Shown: positions 26,530 to 36,964 of the stretch, piece after piece
Layout: each line of letters opens with the position of its first letter
Position numbering within the stretch: position 1 is the stretch's first letter
DNA from: Vitis vinifera
Taxonomy: Eukaryota; Streptophyta; Magnoliopsida; Vitales; Vitaceae
Assembly: GCF_030704535.1 (NCBI RefSeq)
Contig: NC_081819.1
Span: 21,176,001 to 21,240,000, forward strand
Length of the DNA stretch: 64,000 bases
Reading direction: 5' to 3'
Notes under the pieces: model-generated
What the model saw: the letters and a program-made list of their open reading frames with translations, nothing else
What the model was told of the DNA's origin: nothing
Database searches by the model: none
Made by a program: the position numbers and the translations under genes

Positions 26530-27036
26530 TTTTCCCTGTGCCTACCATATCTCATGCTTCATGCTCTTCAGGATTAGTTCTTCATTCTCAATGTGGATTT
26601 ACCATCTTGGGTTAAAGTACAGGGGAGCTTAGTTTGGTTTTTCGAGAGGTCAAGCATAGATCAGTAGACTGTCACAGTTGGCTAGTTCACAGACGCCATG
26701 GATTCTATTAAGGTATCTTGTGATTCATGCTCTTTAGGATTGGTTTTTCATTCTCAGTGTGGATTTGCCATCTTGGGTCAGAGTAGAGGGGATATTAGTT
26801 CGCTTTTCCGAGAGATCAGACATAGATCAGCGGGTTGTCACAGTTGGCTAGTTCACAGACGCCATGGATTCTATTCAGGTATCTTGTGCTTCATGCTCTT
26901 CAGGATTGGTTTTTCATTCTCTGTGTGGATTTGTCATCTTGGGTCAGAGTAGAGGGGATATTAGTTCGCTTGTCCGAGAGATCAGACATGGATCAGCGGG
27001 TTGTCACATTGATTAGTTCACGGCCGCCATGGCTTC
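26530..27036 (+). repeat. 165-bp tandem repeats at the gag start
   Basis: Three units can be aligned by the TTCATGCTCTTCAGGATT block (about 26556, 26725 and 26891) and by GCCATGG near their ends. ATGs in the same context lie at 26698, 26864 and 27029, spaced 166 and 165 bp. The third ATG opens the gag remnant. The first unit is the most diverged. Confidence 0.85.
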
Positions 27037-27700
27037 TATTTAGGAGGCCTTGGCCAGTCTCAGGCAGGAGATAGACAATCAGCAGAGTAGACAGTCCTTG
27101 AGGATACTCATTCATGTATGGATCGTATTGAGTAGTGTATCAGGCAGTTGAGAGTATCTGATAGTTCATCGACTTGGGATGATCTTGATAGTATACCAGT
27201 AGTCAGTCTACCAGCCAAGTTCAGGATGCCTGACATTGAGAGGTACACGGGCGTTGGTTGTCCATGTATTCATCTTCGACTCTACAGTACTGTGATGAAG
27301 GTCCATGGGTTAGACGAGTCACAAATGATCACCATGTTTCTTTTATCTCTGAGTGGCGCAACCTAGCATTAGTTCACATCTTTGGAGTCCTCGCGACGCA
27401 GGACATAGGATGACTTAGCTTAGGAGTTTCTGTGACAGTTTTCATTTAGTACTGTCGTAGATGTGTCGAGGAGAGAGCTTGAGGGTTTCAGACAGAGATC
27501 AGATGAGTCCATTTCTTCCTTCATCTCCCGCTGGTGGGGGAAGATAGCAGAGATTGTTGATTGACCATTATAGAGAGGTGACTTAGTCTTGAGGTTCATC
27601 AGAGGATTGATTAGAGATCCTAGAGGGAAGTTCGGACCCAGCTGGAGCAGACTTTATTTCATCAGGGAGTTGACCCCAGAGGGCGTTGCATGGTTGATGG
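27029..27700 (+). pseudogene. Gypsy gag remnant
   Basis: From the ATG at 27029 the frame reads MASI, a TAG at 27041-27043, then EALASLRQEIDNQQS. After frame changes it gives LPAKFRMPDIERYTG, DESQMITMFLLSLSGA, TSLESSRRRT, QFSFSTVVDVSRREL and SISSFISRWWGKIAEIVD. This is the capsid region of a plant Gypsy Gag (retrotransposon gag family, Pfam PF03732 type), which packages element RNA. Several TAG stops lie at positions where Gln or Trp is usual. No zinc knuckle or protease follows. Confidence 0.75.
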
Positions 27701-29040
27701 ATCTAGATGGAAACCGATTCTCAGAGTTGACCAATGTGGATCAGCTAAAGAGGAACTATGTTTGAGACCATGGTTGCAGGATGGGTGGCCATCATTTCGG
27801 TTAGCCATATACCCTTTCACTTTTTTGATACATAGACCGTTGCTAGCCCATTGAGCCTCACATGTGCATTATAACCTTTCTTTCTTATCGCCTTGCACAC
27901 ATTTCTACACCGGGATAGGGGCCCTTTAGTGTATGCATGCATTGTTTGGGAGTCTCATGAGTCTTGGACCTACAGGTGCATCTTTCTCTCATCATTTTTT
28001 CCTACCATCACATTACTGCATTCCATCGTATCTTAGTGGTTGTCCTTCATCTTTTCTTCTTTGTTCTATCTACTGCTTGTTTTGTTTCATATGCTCTCCA
28101 CCCTGAGTGGTGATCCTCCTCAGTTCATTACATGAAGGATAGTCACATCATTTCCACTATTTATTCTATGGACACTGGTTCAGAGATTCTTAGTTTGAGA
28201 AGGTCATCTTGTCAAAGAGAGTTTTTGTTACCTTAGTTTTGAGAGTGTCTATTCATCGTTGATATCATCTTTGGGGCCTATTTTGTTCATGTTCAGGGTG
28301 TGTACATTTGTATATATGTAAAAAAAAAAAAAAATGATTGAAAAAAAATTGAAAAGAAAAAAAAAGAAAAAGAAGGAAAAAAAATTGAAAAAAAAAAAGC
28401 GCAGGTGTGTATTATTTTTTATCATTGAGTGTGTATATTGATATTCGAGGGTCACTTGATTGAGTATGTTTGTTGATGGGAGTTCGTATGTGAGCTTTCC
28501 GAGGCCCTCCATGCTTTGTATTCATTTTTATTGTATATTTCGAGAGTGAGATGAGTGACCTTCTCCTAGGAGCTCTAGGTCATTGTCTCTTCCATCATTA
28601 CGTTCATTATTGATGTGACTTCACTTCATGTCTGATTTGAGTTGATCACTACTCCTATTTGTGTTATTTGTTCCATCATCATCCTCATTTTCGCTTCTGA
28701 TTCATCATTTTCACTTCACGTCTTATTCTTTTCTTACAGCAACCCATCTCGGGTTGGATACTCTCTTCGCATCATCATTACACATATCACTATCAGTTCA
28801 TTTTGCTTCATTTGTCTCCTTATCGACATCATATTCACATTAGGCATCCTTAGGTCCATGGCTCACGGGATTCACTATACATGTTGCATTTCATATATGA
28901 GGGTATGAGTTTTTTATCATTGGGTATTTGAGCCTAGTTTTCCTTTATTTCTATCACCCTATCACCTTGGCCTACATTATGTCCTGTGTCTTAAGACCAC
29001 CCTGAGGCCATGGGATCAGATGTCGTCTTCGACAGCCTCT
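27700..29040. other. Non-coding Gypsy internal DNA with A-rich tract
   Basis: No reading frame of interest. A homopurine stretch at 28321-28400 (A-rich, interrupted by G and T) begins immediately after one arm of the 63-bp inverted repeat (28258-28320). The region is a decayed or spacer part of the element. Confidence 0.5.
28258..28320. repeat. 63-bp inverted repeat, left copy
   Basis: The exact reverse complement of this segment lies at 30130-30192. It contains GTTCAGGGTGTGTACATTTG. The left copy ends at an A-rich tract and the right copy ends at the probable 3' LTR start. Confidence 0.9.
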
Positions 29041-30129
29041 ACTTGGACAGGTGTTTGAGATCTGGTTGATATTTGAATATCGTCATGCTTCTTCTTCTGG
29101 GAGTCGTATCTTTGATGTTTAGATCTAATTCAGCTGTGTTTGGATTACCGGGATCATGCACTTGACGATGGATGATTTGATGTCACCTGATTTTTCAGAT
29201 TTATCACATATTCGATGTCATACTGGGGCATATTCCGTTTCGGGCGAGATCTATAGATCTTCAGGGAGTTGCATGATTATCCCCACTTGTGAGATGTACG
29301 TTGAGATGATTGATTGGTTCATTATTTTATGATGATCCCTTAGTGGAGCCTCTGTGGAGCCATTCAATCAGGCCCACATTTCTCGGCATTTGGTTGCCGC
29401 CATGCTTCTTATCCAAGGAGATGTTCCCTAGTTGTTTGGACTTGATTTGGATCATGGAGGTCACATGTTCGATGATAGATGATTCCATGTCACCTGGTTT
29501 CTGACCTACCGTACATTCGACGACATACTGGGGCATATTTTCGACTAGACGAGATTTATAGATCTTCACGGAGTTACATGATCACTCCCACTTGCGGGAT
29601 GCACACCGAGACGAGGACGTGTTCGTCATCTTATCATGATCTCCCAGGAAAGCCTCTCTTGAGTGATTTAGTCAGGCCACACTTTTGACATTTAGATGTC
29701 CTCATGCTTCTTCTTTTGAGATACGCCTTTTGATATGTGGGTTGGATTCAACTATGGATTTAGATGATTGGGATCACACATTTGATGATAGATTATTTGA
29801 TGTTGTCCGATTTTTGGCTTATTCGACATCTGATTCTATACTGGGGTATATTTTCATTTTGATTGAGATTTATAGATCTTCATGGAGCTACATGATCACT
29901 CCCACTTGCGGGATGCACATCGAGACGAGGACGTGTTCGTTATTTTATCATGGTCCCTCGGTGGAGCCTCTCTTGAGCCATCTAGTCAGACCCGTATTTT
30001 TTGGCATTTGTATGTCATCATGCTCCTTATTCCGAGAGACATTTCCCTGATGTTTGGGTTCGATTTGGATTACGGAGATCACACATTTGACGATTGATGG
30101 TTTCATGTCACTCAATTTTCGACTTACCA
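29040..30129 (+). repeat. About 310-bp tandem repeats in the Gypsy 3' internal region
   Basis: Unit starts can be aligned at GAGAT-CTATAGATCTTC (29246), GAGAT-TTATAGATCTTC (29551) and the same block at 29865, with spacings of 305 and 314 bp. A partial unit precedes 29246 and the last is cut at 30129 by the inverted repeat. Shared landmarks are CATACTGGGGCATATT, TGGAGCCTCT and CATGCTTCTT. The units have diverged by point changes and small indels. Confidence 0.85.
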
Positions 30130-30192
30130 TACATATATACAAATGTACACACCCTGAACATGAACAAAATAGGCCCCAAAGATGATATCAAC
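30130..30192. repeat. 63-bp inverted repeat, right copy
   Basis: Reverse complement of 28258-28320, beginning TACATATATACAAATGTAC. It lies between the last 310-bp unit and the presumed LTR start TGATAAG at 30195. Confidence 0.9.
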
Positions 30193-30194
30193 AA

Positions 30195-30355
30195 TGATAA
30201 GATTTTCCCCCCATTTTTTTTTTCCTATTCTCTTCTCTCTCCTTTTTCCTCTTTTTCCCTCACCGAAACACGCCGGACCCCTCGACTCTGATTTTATTTA
30301 TATATTTTTTTTCCTTTTTTGGCCGCAGCCGGCCATTGAAGAGTTTTGGGGGGGG

Positions 30356-30397
<42 letters not shown>

Positions 30398-30796
30398 TTT
30401 TTTTTTTTGTTGCTACTCCCTCTAGAGACGGGGAACGGACCAGTTTTTTTTTTCTTTTCTTCCTCCATTCCTCTTCTTCCCACAGCCAGCCCCCATTTTT
30501 TTCTTCCTTTTCTCCATTTTTTTTTTTTTTAGTTTTTCTCCTCCTGTTTTCCCAAGAGAGCCGACCCCCATTTTTATTTATTTTTTATTTTTTCCTTTTT
30601 CTTCTTCCCCCAAAAGCACCCAACAACCAGCTCCCCCATTCCTCTTTCATTTTCATTTTTTATTTTATTATTTTTATTTCAGTGTATTTTATTTTATTTT
30701 ATTTGTGATTCCTAAAAAAAATCATCCACTACTGCCGACAAGACCGCCGGCGAGCCATTGTCGGCCGATGACCCCTTTCCCATCTCATCCGTTTCC

Positions 30797-30841
<45 letters not shown>

Positions 30842-33064
30842 GTTATTGTTATTGTTGTTATTTTAATTTATTTTAGTAGTAATTGTTGTTTATGAAATTT
30901 GGGGTTAATTTGTTGTTGGTAGATTAATACATAATTTGATTTAATTTATTGTTAGTGAATTAATTTGAAATTTGTTAATTTGGGTTTGTGGGCATATTGT
31001 ATTGGGTGATTAATTTGATGATATTTAGATTATATCAATTACATATTGTTTATTTGGACTTGGACCTATTGTTAACTTGTTATTTGTTTGGGCTTATCGA
31101 ATTGGGCTTGAAATATTGTTTCTCTTGACCATGTGGTTTTTTTTTATATGGGCTTGTTAATTGATGTGAATTTTGGGGTCCACAATGTGGGTGGGATTTG
31201 TTGGATTATTTGAATATTTGATATGGGTTTGGCCAATTTAAATCGTTTAATTTGGACATAGGACAATTATGGTGTATATTAAACTAGGCTTATATTATAA
31301 AATATTAAGTTTAGGTCTAGTAAAATTTATTTTAATTTATCCAACTTTAGGTTTGATTGATTGTGTTTGTATTTTTGGTTATTAATTTGGATGTTCTGGG
31401 TTAAGACCTATAATAATTTAGGCTCATTTTAAATTGACAAAATTTATGGGACTAATTTGAGAATTGGGATTTGGGTATATTTGTTTGTGATTTTATACAT
31501 CTCTGGATATTTACATTTGCGCTGTTTTTGTTTTTGCATGGACTCATTTTGCAATCTTATTGGCTGAGTACGAATTGATGACATGTGGAATTTGTTGTAA
31601 GTTTATTGGGATACATATTTTATTTACCACTTTTATTTGATTTTATTTTAATTAACTCTTGTAAATATTTGTTCGTTTATATTTATTGAGTGTGTACAGA
31701 ATTGAACATCGAACAAATTAGAAATTTTGTTTAAATGAGATGATGAATTCAGTAAATATGTTCTAATAAAATACTAATTTCAAAATATCCTTTTTAATAA
31801 AAGAAAGTTTTTTTTTTATTTTATTTTTATTATTTATTTATTTATTATTATTATTTTTTATCTATTTATGAAAATTCAGAAAAATGCATTTAGAAAAATT
31901 CAAAAAAAAACTGTTTTTAGTCGAAAAATTGTTTTTAACGACACTGTTCATGTTTAATAAAAATTGCCCAAAAATTATTTCTGGATATTTACATTTGCGC
32001 TGTTTTTGTTTTTGCATGGACTCATTCTGCAATCTTATTGGCTGAGTACGAATTGATGACATGTGGAATTTGTTGTAAGTTTATTGGGATACATATTTTA
32101 TTTACCACTTTTATTTGATTTTATTTTAATTAACTCTTGTAAATATTTGTTCGTTTATATTTATTGAGTGTGTACAGAATTGAACATCGAACAAATTAGA
32201 AATTTTGTTTAAATGAGATGATGAATTCAGTAAATATGTTCTAATAAAATACTAATTTCAAAATATCCTTTTTAATAAAAGAAAGTTTTTTTTTATTTTA
32301 TTTTTATTATTTATTTATTTATTATTATTATTTTTTATCTATTTATGAAAATTCAGAAAAATGCATTTAGAAAAATTCAAAAAAAAATTGTTTTTAATAG
32401 AATTCGAAAAATTGTTTTTAACGACACTGTTCATGTTTAATAAAAATTGCCCAAAAATTATTTTGTAAATAAAGTTGTCCCAAATATTAATTTTTAGTAA
32501 AATTGTCTAAAAATATTTTTTTAAACGAATTCTTTTTCTTCCTTAATTAAAACAATTAAAAGTGTTTTTCAGAAATAGAGAATTTAAATATTTGTTTTTC
32601 CTTTTAATTAAAATTTCTCTTGCAAATAAAGTTGTGTCATATTAAATAATTTATAAAAATTACTCTTTTAAATGAAAATGTAAATACTTTTGTAAATAAA
32701 ATTGTAAAAATTCATTATTTTCTAGTAAAAGCAAGTAAAAATAATTTTTGTGCCCAAATTGAATTGTAATAATTTCTTTTGATACAATAAGTGTAAATAG
32801 CTTTTCTGAAATTGAGAAAATTTATAAGTAAATAAATGGAAAGATCATTTTATAGAATCGTTTGAAATTTCTTTAAAATTTTTTTAAATATCTTTTATTT
32901 ATTTATTTCAATAAATCATTTTGCACAATCCTCTTATTATTTATTTTGTATATTTTTGTAATTAGATTCATCATCGTTTTTTAATTTTCATCATGACTTG
33001 TATATTGATTATTTTTCTTTATATTCATAATTAATTAATTAATTACCACTTCCTCAATTCGTTT
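30195..33064 (+). repeat. 3' LTR of the Gypsy element, rearranged and 3'-truncated
   Basis: Similar to the 5' LTR from 30446 on. The first 250 bp (30195-30445) are absent from the truncated 5' LTR and contain a G10 run and an (AG)n microsatellite at about 30357-30395. The unit 31503-31980 is tandemly repeated at 31981-32460. The last 200 bp of a complete LTR are missing: homology ends at about 33064, where B3 gene upstream sequence begins. No target-site duplication can be tested because both outer ends are lost. Confidence 0.7.
31503..32460 (+). repeat. 478-bp tandem duplication inside the LTR
   Basis: CTGGATATTTACATTTGCGC recurs 478 bp later (31503 and 31981), and the units are nearly identical to their ends. 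The LTR at 22722 and the fragment at 52775 have a single unit, so this is a private event of this LTR. Confidence 0.9.
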
Positions 33065-33704
33065 AAAATTTATACTACTTTGATATTTTTAAAAAAATAT
33101 TTAATAAAATATATTAATTTTTAACTATTTTCAAATATAAAACAATTTTTTTATGATATTAATAAGATTTTTTTAATAAATAATTTAAATTTAAATATGA
33201 AAATTGTCTTAACCATTTTGGGATCAACGGCTCATAATATATTTTCCCAATTTTTAATTTTATTATTATCTTCAATTCGCAATAGTTGGAAAATAAAAAA
33301 TACGCATGTTTGATGAATTTGGTCATATCATTTTTCCAATTGTAACTTCTTGATTTGAATATTTGAAGTATTTGATAGTTCCGGGAGTTACGAAATATTG
33401 ATCATGGGTTGAGAACGGACTATCTTTCGTCAAAAAAGGAAGCTTCGAATCATGGGTTGAGAACGGATGGGTTGAGAACGGACTATCTTTCGTCAAAAAG
33501 GAAAACAATAATCATAAGGCTAATCATAAGTCACCAAAATATGGGCATGGGCTACGCCCCTAATTGGAAAATAGTCAAAGGCTAAGTAAGACGACGACAG
33601 GATACGACAGGATATCAGAAAAATAATCATAAGACTGAAAGACTTTTGGGCATGGGCTACGTCATCCCTTGGAAGCTCCCTGGGAATGAACAAGGCATAG
33701 AACT

Positions 33705-33803
33705 CCATATATATATAGCATGGCTCGACCCAAGGCTTCTTCGTTCTCTCCTCTTTTCTATCAACTCCTCTCTTCTTTCTGTGAATTTGTCTCTGGTAAT
33801 TAC
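33705..33803 (+). promoter_or_regulatory. TATA box and 5' leader of B3 gene 1
   Basis: A TATATATATA run (33708-33717) is the only TATA-like motif close to the gene. The ATG at 33720 is only 3 bp from it and so would lie upstream of a normal transcription start. The ATG at 33804 is about 87 bp downstream and fits better. Unit 2 shows the same arrangement. Confidence 0.5.
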
Positions 33804-34289
33804 ATGACGACCTTCAAGCTCTTTGGTGCTGAGATATCGGCGCCGAAGGAAAGAGAAGACGAGATACCACCTCTCTCCCAACTGCCTTGTGCAATCCTGC
33901 ATACTAATAGAGGCATGAAGGAGCGTGGCCGGGTTTTGGTGATGAGAAAGACACTGACAAGATCCGATGTGTCCGTGCATCAGAGTCGGCTTTTCATCAT
34001 CAATAGTAAGGTGCTGTGGAGCCAGTTATTGGAGGAGGAGCAGTTGAAGTTGCTGGCAAAAGAGCACGTTGAAGTTGAGGTCGTGGATCCCAAGGGGGGG
34101 AGGACTAGGATGAAGTTGAGGCGGTGGCAGAGTTTGAATATACTTGTGCTGAATTCCGGATGGGTAAAGCTTGTGAAGGTTAACAAGCTGGAGGCGAAGG
34201 TGCATCGTATTGAGTTGTGGACTTTTAGGATGGGTGACAAGCTGTGCTTCGATTTGAATGTCGAAAGACAACGACAATACCATCCATGA
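33804..34289 (+). CDS. B3-domain protein (DUF313-type), copy 1
   Basis: The single-exon frame of 161 codons starts MTTFKLFGAEISAPK. It continues with MRKTLTRSDVSVHQSRLFII, LLAKEHVEVEVVDPKGGRT and LVLNSGWVKLVKVNKLEAKV and ends ELWTFRMGDKLCFDLNVERQ. The pattern (L..SDV...QSRL, then V.DP.G, W.SL..LVLNSGW..LVK, ELW.FR) is that of the small plant-specific B3 proteins (At2g27410/DUF313 group), whose B3 fold can bind DNA in the nucleus. An upstream ATG at 33720 would add 28 residues but lies at the TATA box. Copy 2 has a frameshift in that extension only, which supports the shorter start. No introns. A role in transcription is inferred from the family. Confidence 0.75.
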   Translation: MTTFKLFGAEISAPKEREDEIPPLSQLPCAILHTNRGMKERGRVLVMRKTLTRSDVSVHQSRLFIINSKVLWSQLLEEEQLKLLAKEHVEVEVVDPKGGRTRMKLRRWQSLNILVLNSGWVKLVKVNKLEAKVHRIELWTFRMGDKLCFDLNVERQRQYHP

Positions 34290-35673
34290 TGATGATATAT
34301 CATTCATTCTGAAGAATCTGAATCTAGCTATAATGGTATAAGTGTGTTTGGTCCGTCATATTTGTGGATTTTGGTTTGCTTAATTTGCTTTGTATCTTGA
34401 TTTGGAGTCGACCCTGTTGGTCTTTTTTTTTTCCTCCGATTTCCTTTGAAATATGCATGTGTGAGTGAAATGTCACAAATAGAGAATTTAAATATTTGTT
34501 TTTCCTTTTAATTAAAATTTCTCTTGCAAATAAAGTTGTGTCATATTAAATAATTTATAAAAATTACTCTTTTAAATGAAAATATAAATACTTTTGTAAA
34601 TAAAATTGTAAAAATTCATTATTTTCTAGTAAAAGCAAGTAAAAATAATTTTTGTGCCCAAATTGAATTGTAATAATTTCTTTTGATACAATAAGTGTAA
34701 ATAGCTTTTCTGAAATTGAGAAAATTTATAAGTAAATAAATGGAAAGATCATTTTATAGAATCGTTTGAAATTTCTTTAAAATTTTTTTAAATATCTTTT
34801 ATTTATTTATTTCAATAAATCATTTTGCACAATCCTCTTATTATTTATTTTGTGTATTTTTGTAATTAGATTCATCATCGTTTTTTAATTTTCATCATGA
34901 CTTGTATATTGATTATTTTTCTTGATATTCATAATTAATTAATTAATTACCACTTCCTCAATTCGTTTAAAATTTATACTACTTTGATATTTTTAAAAAA
35001 ATATTTAATAAAATATATTAATTTTTAACTATTTTCAAATATAAAACAATTTTTTTATGATATTAATAAGATTTTTTTAATAAATAATTTAAATTTAAAT
35101 ATGAAAATTGTCTTAACCATTTTGGGATCAACGGCTCATAATATATTTTCCCAATTTTTAATTTTATTATTATCTTCAATTCGCAATAGTTGGAAAATAA
35201 AAAATACGCATGTTTGATGAATTTGGTCATATCATTTTTCCAATTGTAATTTGAATATTTGAAGTATTTGATAGTTCCGGGAGTTACGAAATATTGATCA
35301 TGGGTTGAGAACGGACTATCTTTCGTCAAAAAAGGTTCGAATCATGGGTTGAGAACGGATGGGTTGAGAACGGACTATCTTTCGTCAAAAAGGAAAACAA
35401 TAATCATAAGGCTAATCATAAGTCACCAAAATATGGGCATGGGCTACGCCCCTAATTGGAAAGATTTTGGGCATGGTCTGGGAAAATAGTCAAAGGCTAA
35501 GTAAGACGACGACAGGATACGACAGGACCTGGGAATGAACAAGGTTCCCCAAGGATAAGAAAACAATATCAGAATAATCATAAGACCAGAATAATCATAA
35601 GACTATCATAGATAGTCTATCAGGCTAATCTTATAAAAATATATCAGAATAATCATAAGACCATCATAGAACT

Positions 35674-35776
35674 CCATATATATATAGCATGGCTCGACCC
35701 AAGGCTTCTTCGTTCTCTCCTCTTTTCTATCAACTCCTCTCTTCTTTCTGTGAATTCCTTTGTCTCTGGTAATTAC
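35674..35776 (+). promoter_or_regulatory. TATA box and leader of B3 gene 2
   Basis: TATATATATA at about 35677-35686 in the same context as in unit 1. A 4-bp insertion near 35757 changes the frame between the upstream ATG (35689) and the coding region. Confidence 0.5.
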
Positions 35777-36262
35777 ATGACGACCTTCAAGCTCTTTGGT
35801 GCTGAGATATCGGCGCCGAAGGAAAGAGAAGACGAGATACCACCTCTCTCCCAACTGCCTTGTGCAATCCTGCATACTAATAGAGGCATGAAGGAGCGTG
35901 GCCGGGTTTTGGTGATGAGAAAGACACTGACAAGATCCGATGTGTCCGTGCATCAGAGTCGGCTTTTCATCATCAATAGTAAGGTGCTGTGGAGCCAGTT
36001 ATTGGAGGAGGAGCAGTTGAAGTTGCTGGCAAAAGAGCACGTTGAAGTTGAGGTCGTGGATCTCAAGGGGGGGAGGGCTAGGATGAAGTTGAGGCGGTGG
36101 CAGAGTTTGAATATACTTGTGCTGAATTCCGGATGGGTAAAGCTTGTGAAGGTTAACAAGCTGGAGGCGAAGGTGCATCGTATTGAGTTGTGGACTTTTA
36201 GGATGGGTGACAAGCTGTGCTTCGATTTGAATGTCGAAAGACAACGACAATACCATCCATGA
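35777..36262 (+). CDS. B3-domain protein (DUF313-type), copy 2
   Basis: 161 codons from MTTFKLFGAEISAPK, differing from copy 1 by two residues in the central strand region (DLKGGRA instead of DPKGGRT). All other B3 landmarks are kept, including WQSLNILVLNSGW and ELWTFRMGD. An ATG at 35750 in the same frame would add 9 residues. The upstream ATG equivalent to 33720 is out of frame. Keeping the frame while flanking DNA has changed suggests that the duplication is young or that both copies are selected. The gene is intronless and probably a nuclear DNA-binding protein, as inferred from the family. Confidence 0.75.
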   Translation: MTTFKLFGAEISAPKEREDEIPPLSQLPCAILHTNRGMKERGRVLVMRKTLTRSDVSVHQSRLFIINSKVLWSQLLEEEQLKLLAKEHVEVEVVDLKGGRARMKLRRWQSLNILVLNSGWVKLVKVNKLEAKVHRIELWTFRMGDKLCFDLNVERQRQYHP

Positions 36263-36444
36263 TGATGATATATCATTCATTCTGAAGAATCTGAATCTAG
36301 CTATAATGGTATAAGTGTGTTTGGTCCGTCATATTTGTGGATTTTGGTTTGCTTAATTTGCTTTGTATCTTGATTTGGAGTCGACCCTGTTGGCCTTTTT
36401 TTTTTCCTCCGATTTCCTTTGAAATATGCATGTGTGAGTGAAAT

Positions 36445-36964
36445 ATGCAAGAATGACGATGAAGATTGTGCTATGGGCTTTAGTCATGATTTTCGGTTTT
36501 ATGTTATAAATAATTAAATAGATGTTTGCTGTAACATGAATTGTAAGTCGATCATTCCCCAAGGCAGATTTGCTTGTGGATGATGGATTTTGTTACTTCA
36601 TTATTGATGTTGATATTCCGAATCCTTAAATTTCAACTAACGAACATGTTGTCTACAGCTGTTTATTATCAATGAGCAACAACAGGGCCAATATCCATTC
36701 AGTAGAAAAAAAAAAAAAAGTTGAAAAGCTGAAGTGTTCACACATGCCGCCTTCTTGGTGGCACTCCCCCCTTGTGTGAGTGGAAGTGTGAACACCTTTT
36801 CCATATATATATATATATATATCTTCTGTTAAAGTTGCCAGCATCTTTCAGAGGTTTTGTCCTTACTAAACTTGAACGATGAATTTTCAAGGGGAAAAGC
36901 CAAGATGTTAGGACTGTAGGTCCATGTCACGTGTGCTTGGTTTCGGCCCGATGTTGTTTTCTTA
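36445..36964. other. Downstream flank with a hairpin and a TA microsatellite
   Basis: No gene. Arms GTGTTCACAC (36734-36743) and GTGTGAACAC (36786-36795) form a perfect inverted repeat; an inner TGCCGCC/GGTGGCA pair lies between them. A (TA)n run follows at about 36804-36822. The segment 36445-36600 is probably 3' flank of B3 gene 2. Confidence 0.5.

Larger units (their letters stand above)
25264..30194 (+). mobile_element. Internal region of a non-autonomous Gypsy (Tat/Ogre-like) element
   Basis: A primer-binding site at 25267-25284 (TGGCGACTCCACTAGGAA) resembles the complement of the tRNA-Arg 3' end used by Tat/Ogre-type elements. After a leader of about 1.3 kb come three 165-bp repeats, a degenerate gag (27029 to about 27700), about 1.3 kb of non-coding DNA, three to four units of a roughly 310-bp tandem repeat (29040-30129) and the start of the 3' LTR. 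I found no protease, RT, RNase H or integrase motifs, so the element lacks pol. Confidence 0.65.
32573..34472 (+). repeat. 1.9-kb tandem duplication, unit 1 (LTR end plus B3 gene)
   Basis: The block starting AAATAGAGAATTTAAATATT at 32573 recurs at 34477, a period of 1904 bp. The unit contains about 490 bp of Gypsy LTR, an AT-rich spacer, a promoter with short direct repeats (for example GGGTTGAGAACGGA) and a B3-domain gene. Since the left breakpoint is inside the LTR, the duplication is younger than the LTR insertion. Confidence 0.92.
34477..36444 (+). repeat. 1.9-kb tandem duplication, unit 2
   Basis: Colinear with 32573-34472. The LTR part and the coding part are almost identical to unit 1. 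The promoter part (35440-35680) differs by insertions and rearrangements, including repeated AATCATAAGAC blocks. The homology ends at about 36444, after the B3 gene. Confidence 0.92.

Noticed and set aside
30182..30708. Overlapping open frames of about 120 codons with Phe-, Arg/Glu- and Ser-rich runs
   Set aside because: They come from a G10 run, an (AG)n microsatellite and pyrimidine tracts in the LTR, and different frames are open at once.
33980..34303. Minus-strand open frame of about 107 codons, repeated at 35953-36276
   Set aside because: It is the antisense of the B3 coding region in both duplicates; the plus strand has the recognisable domain.
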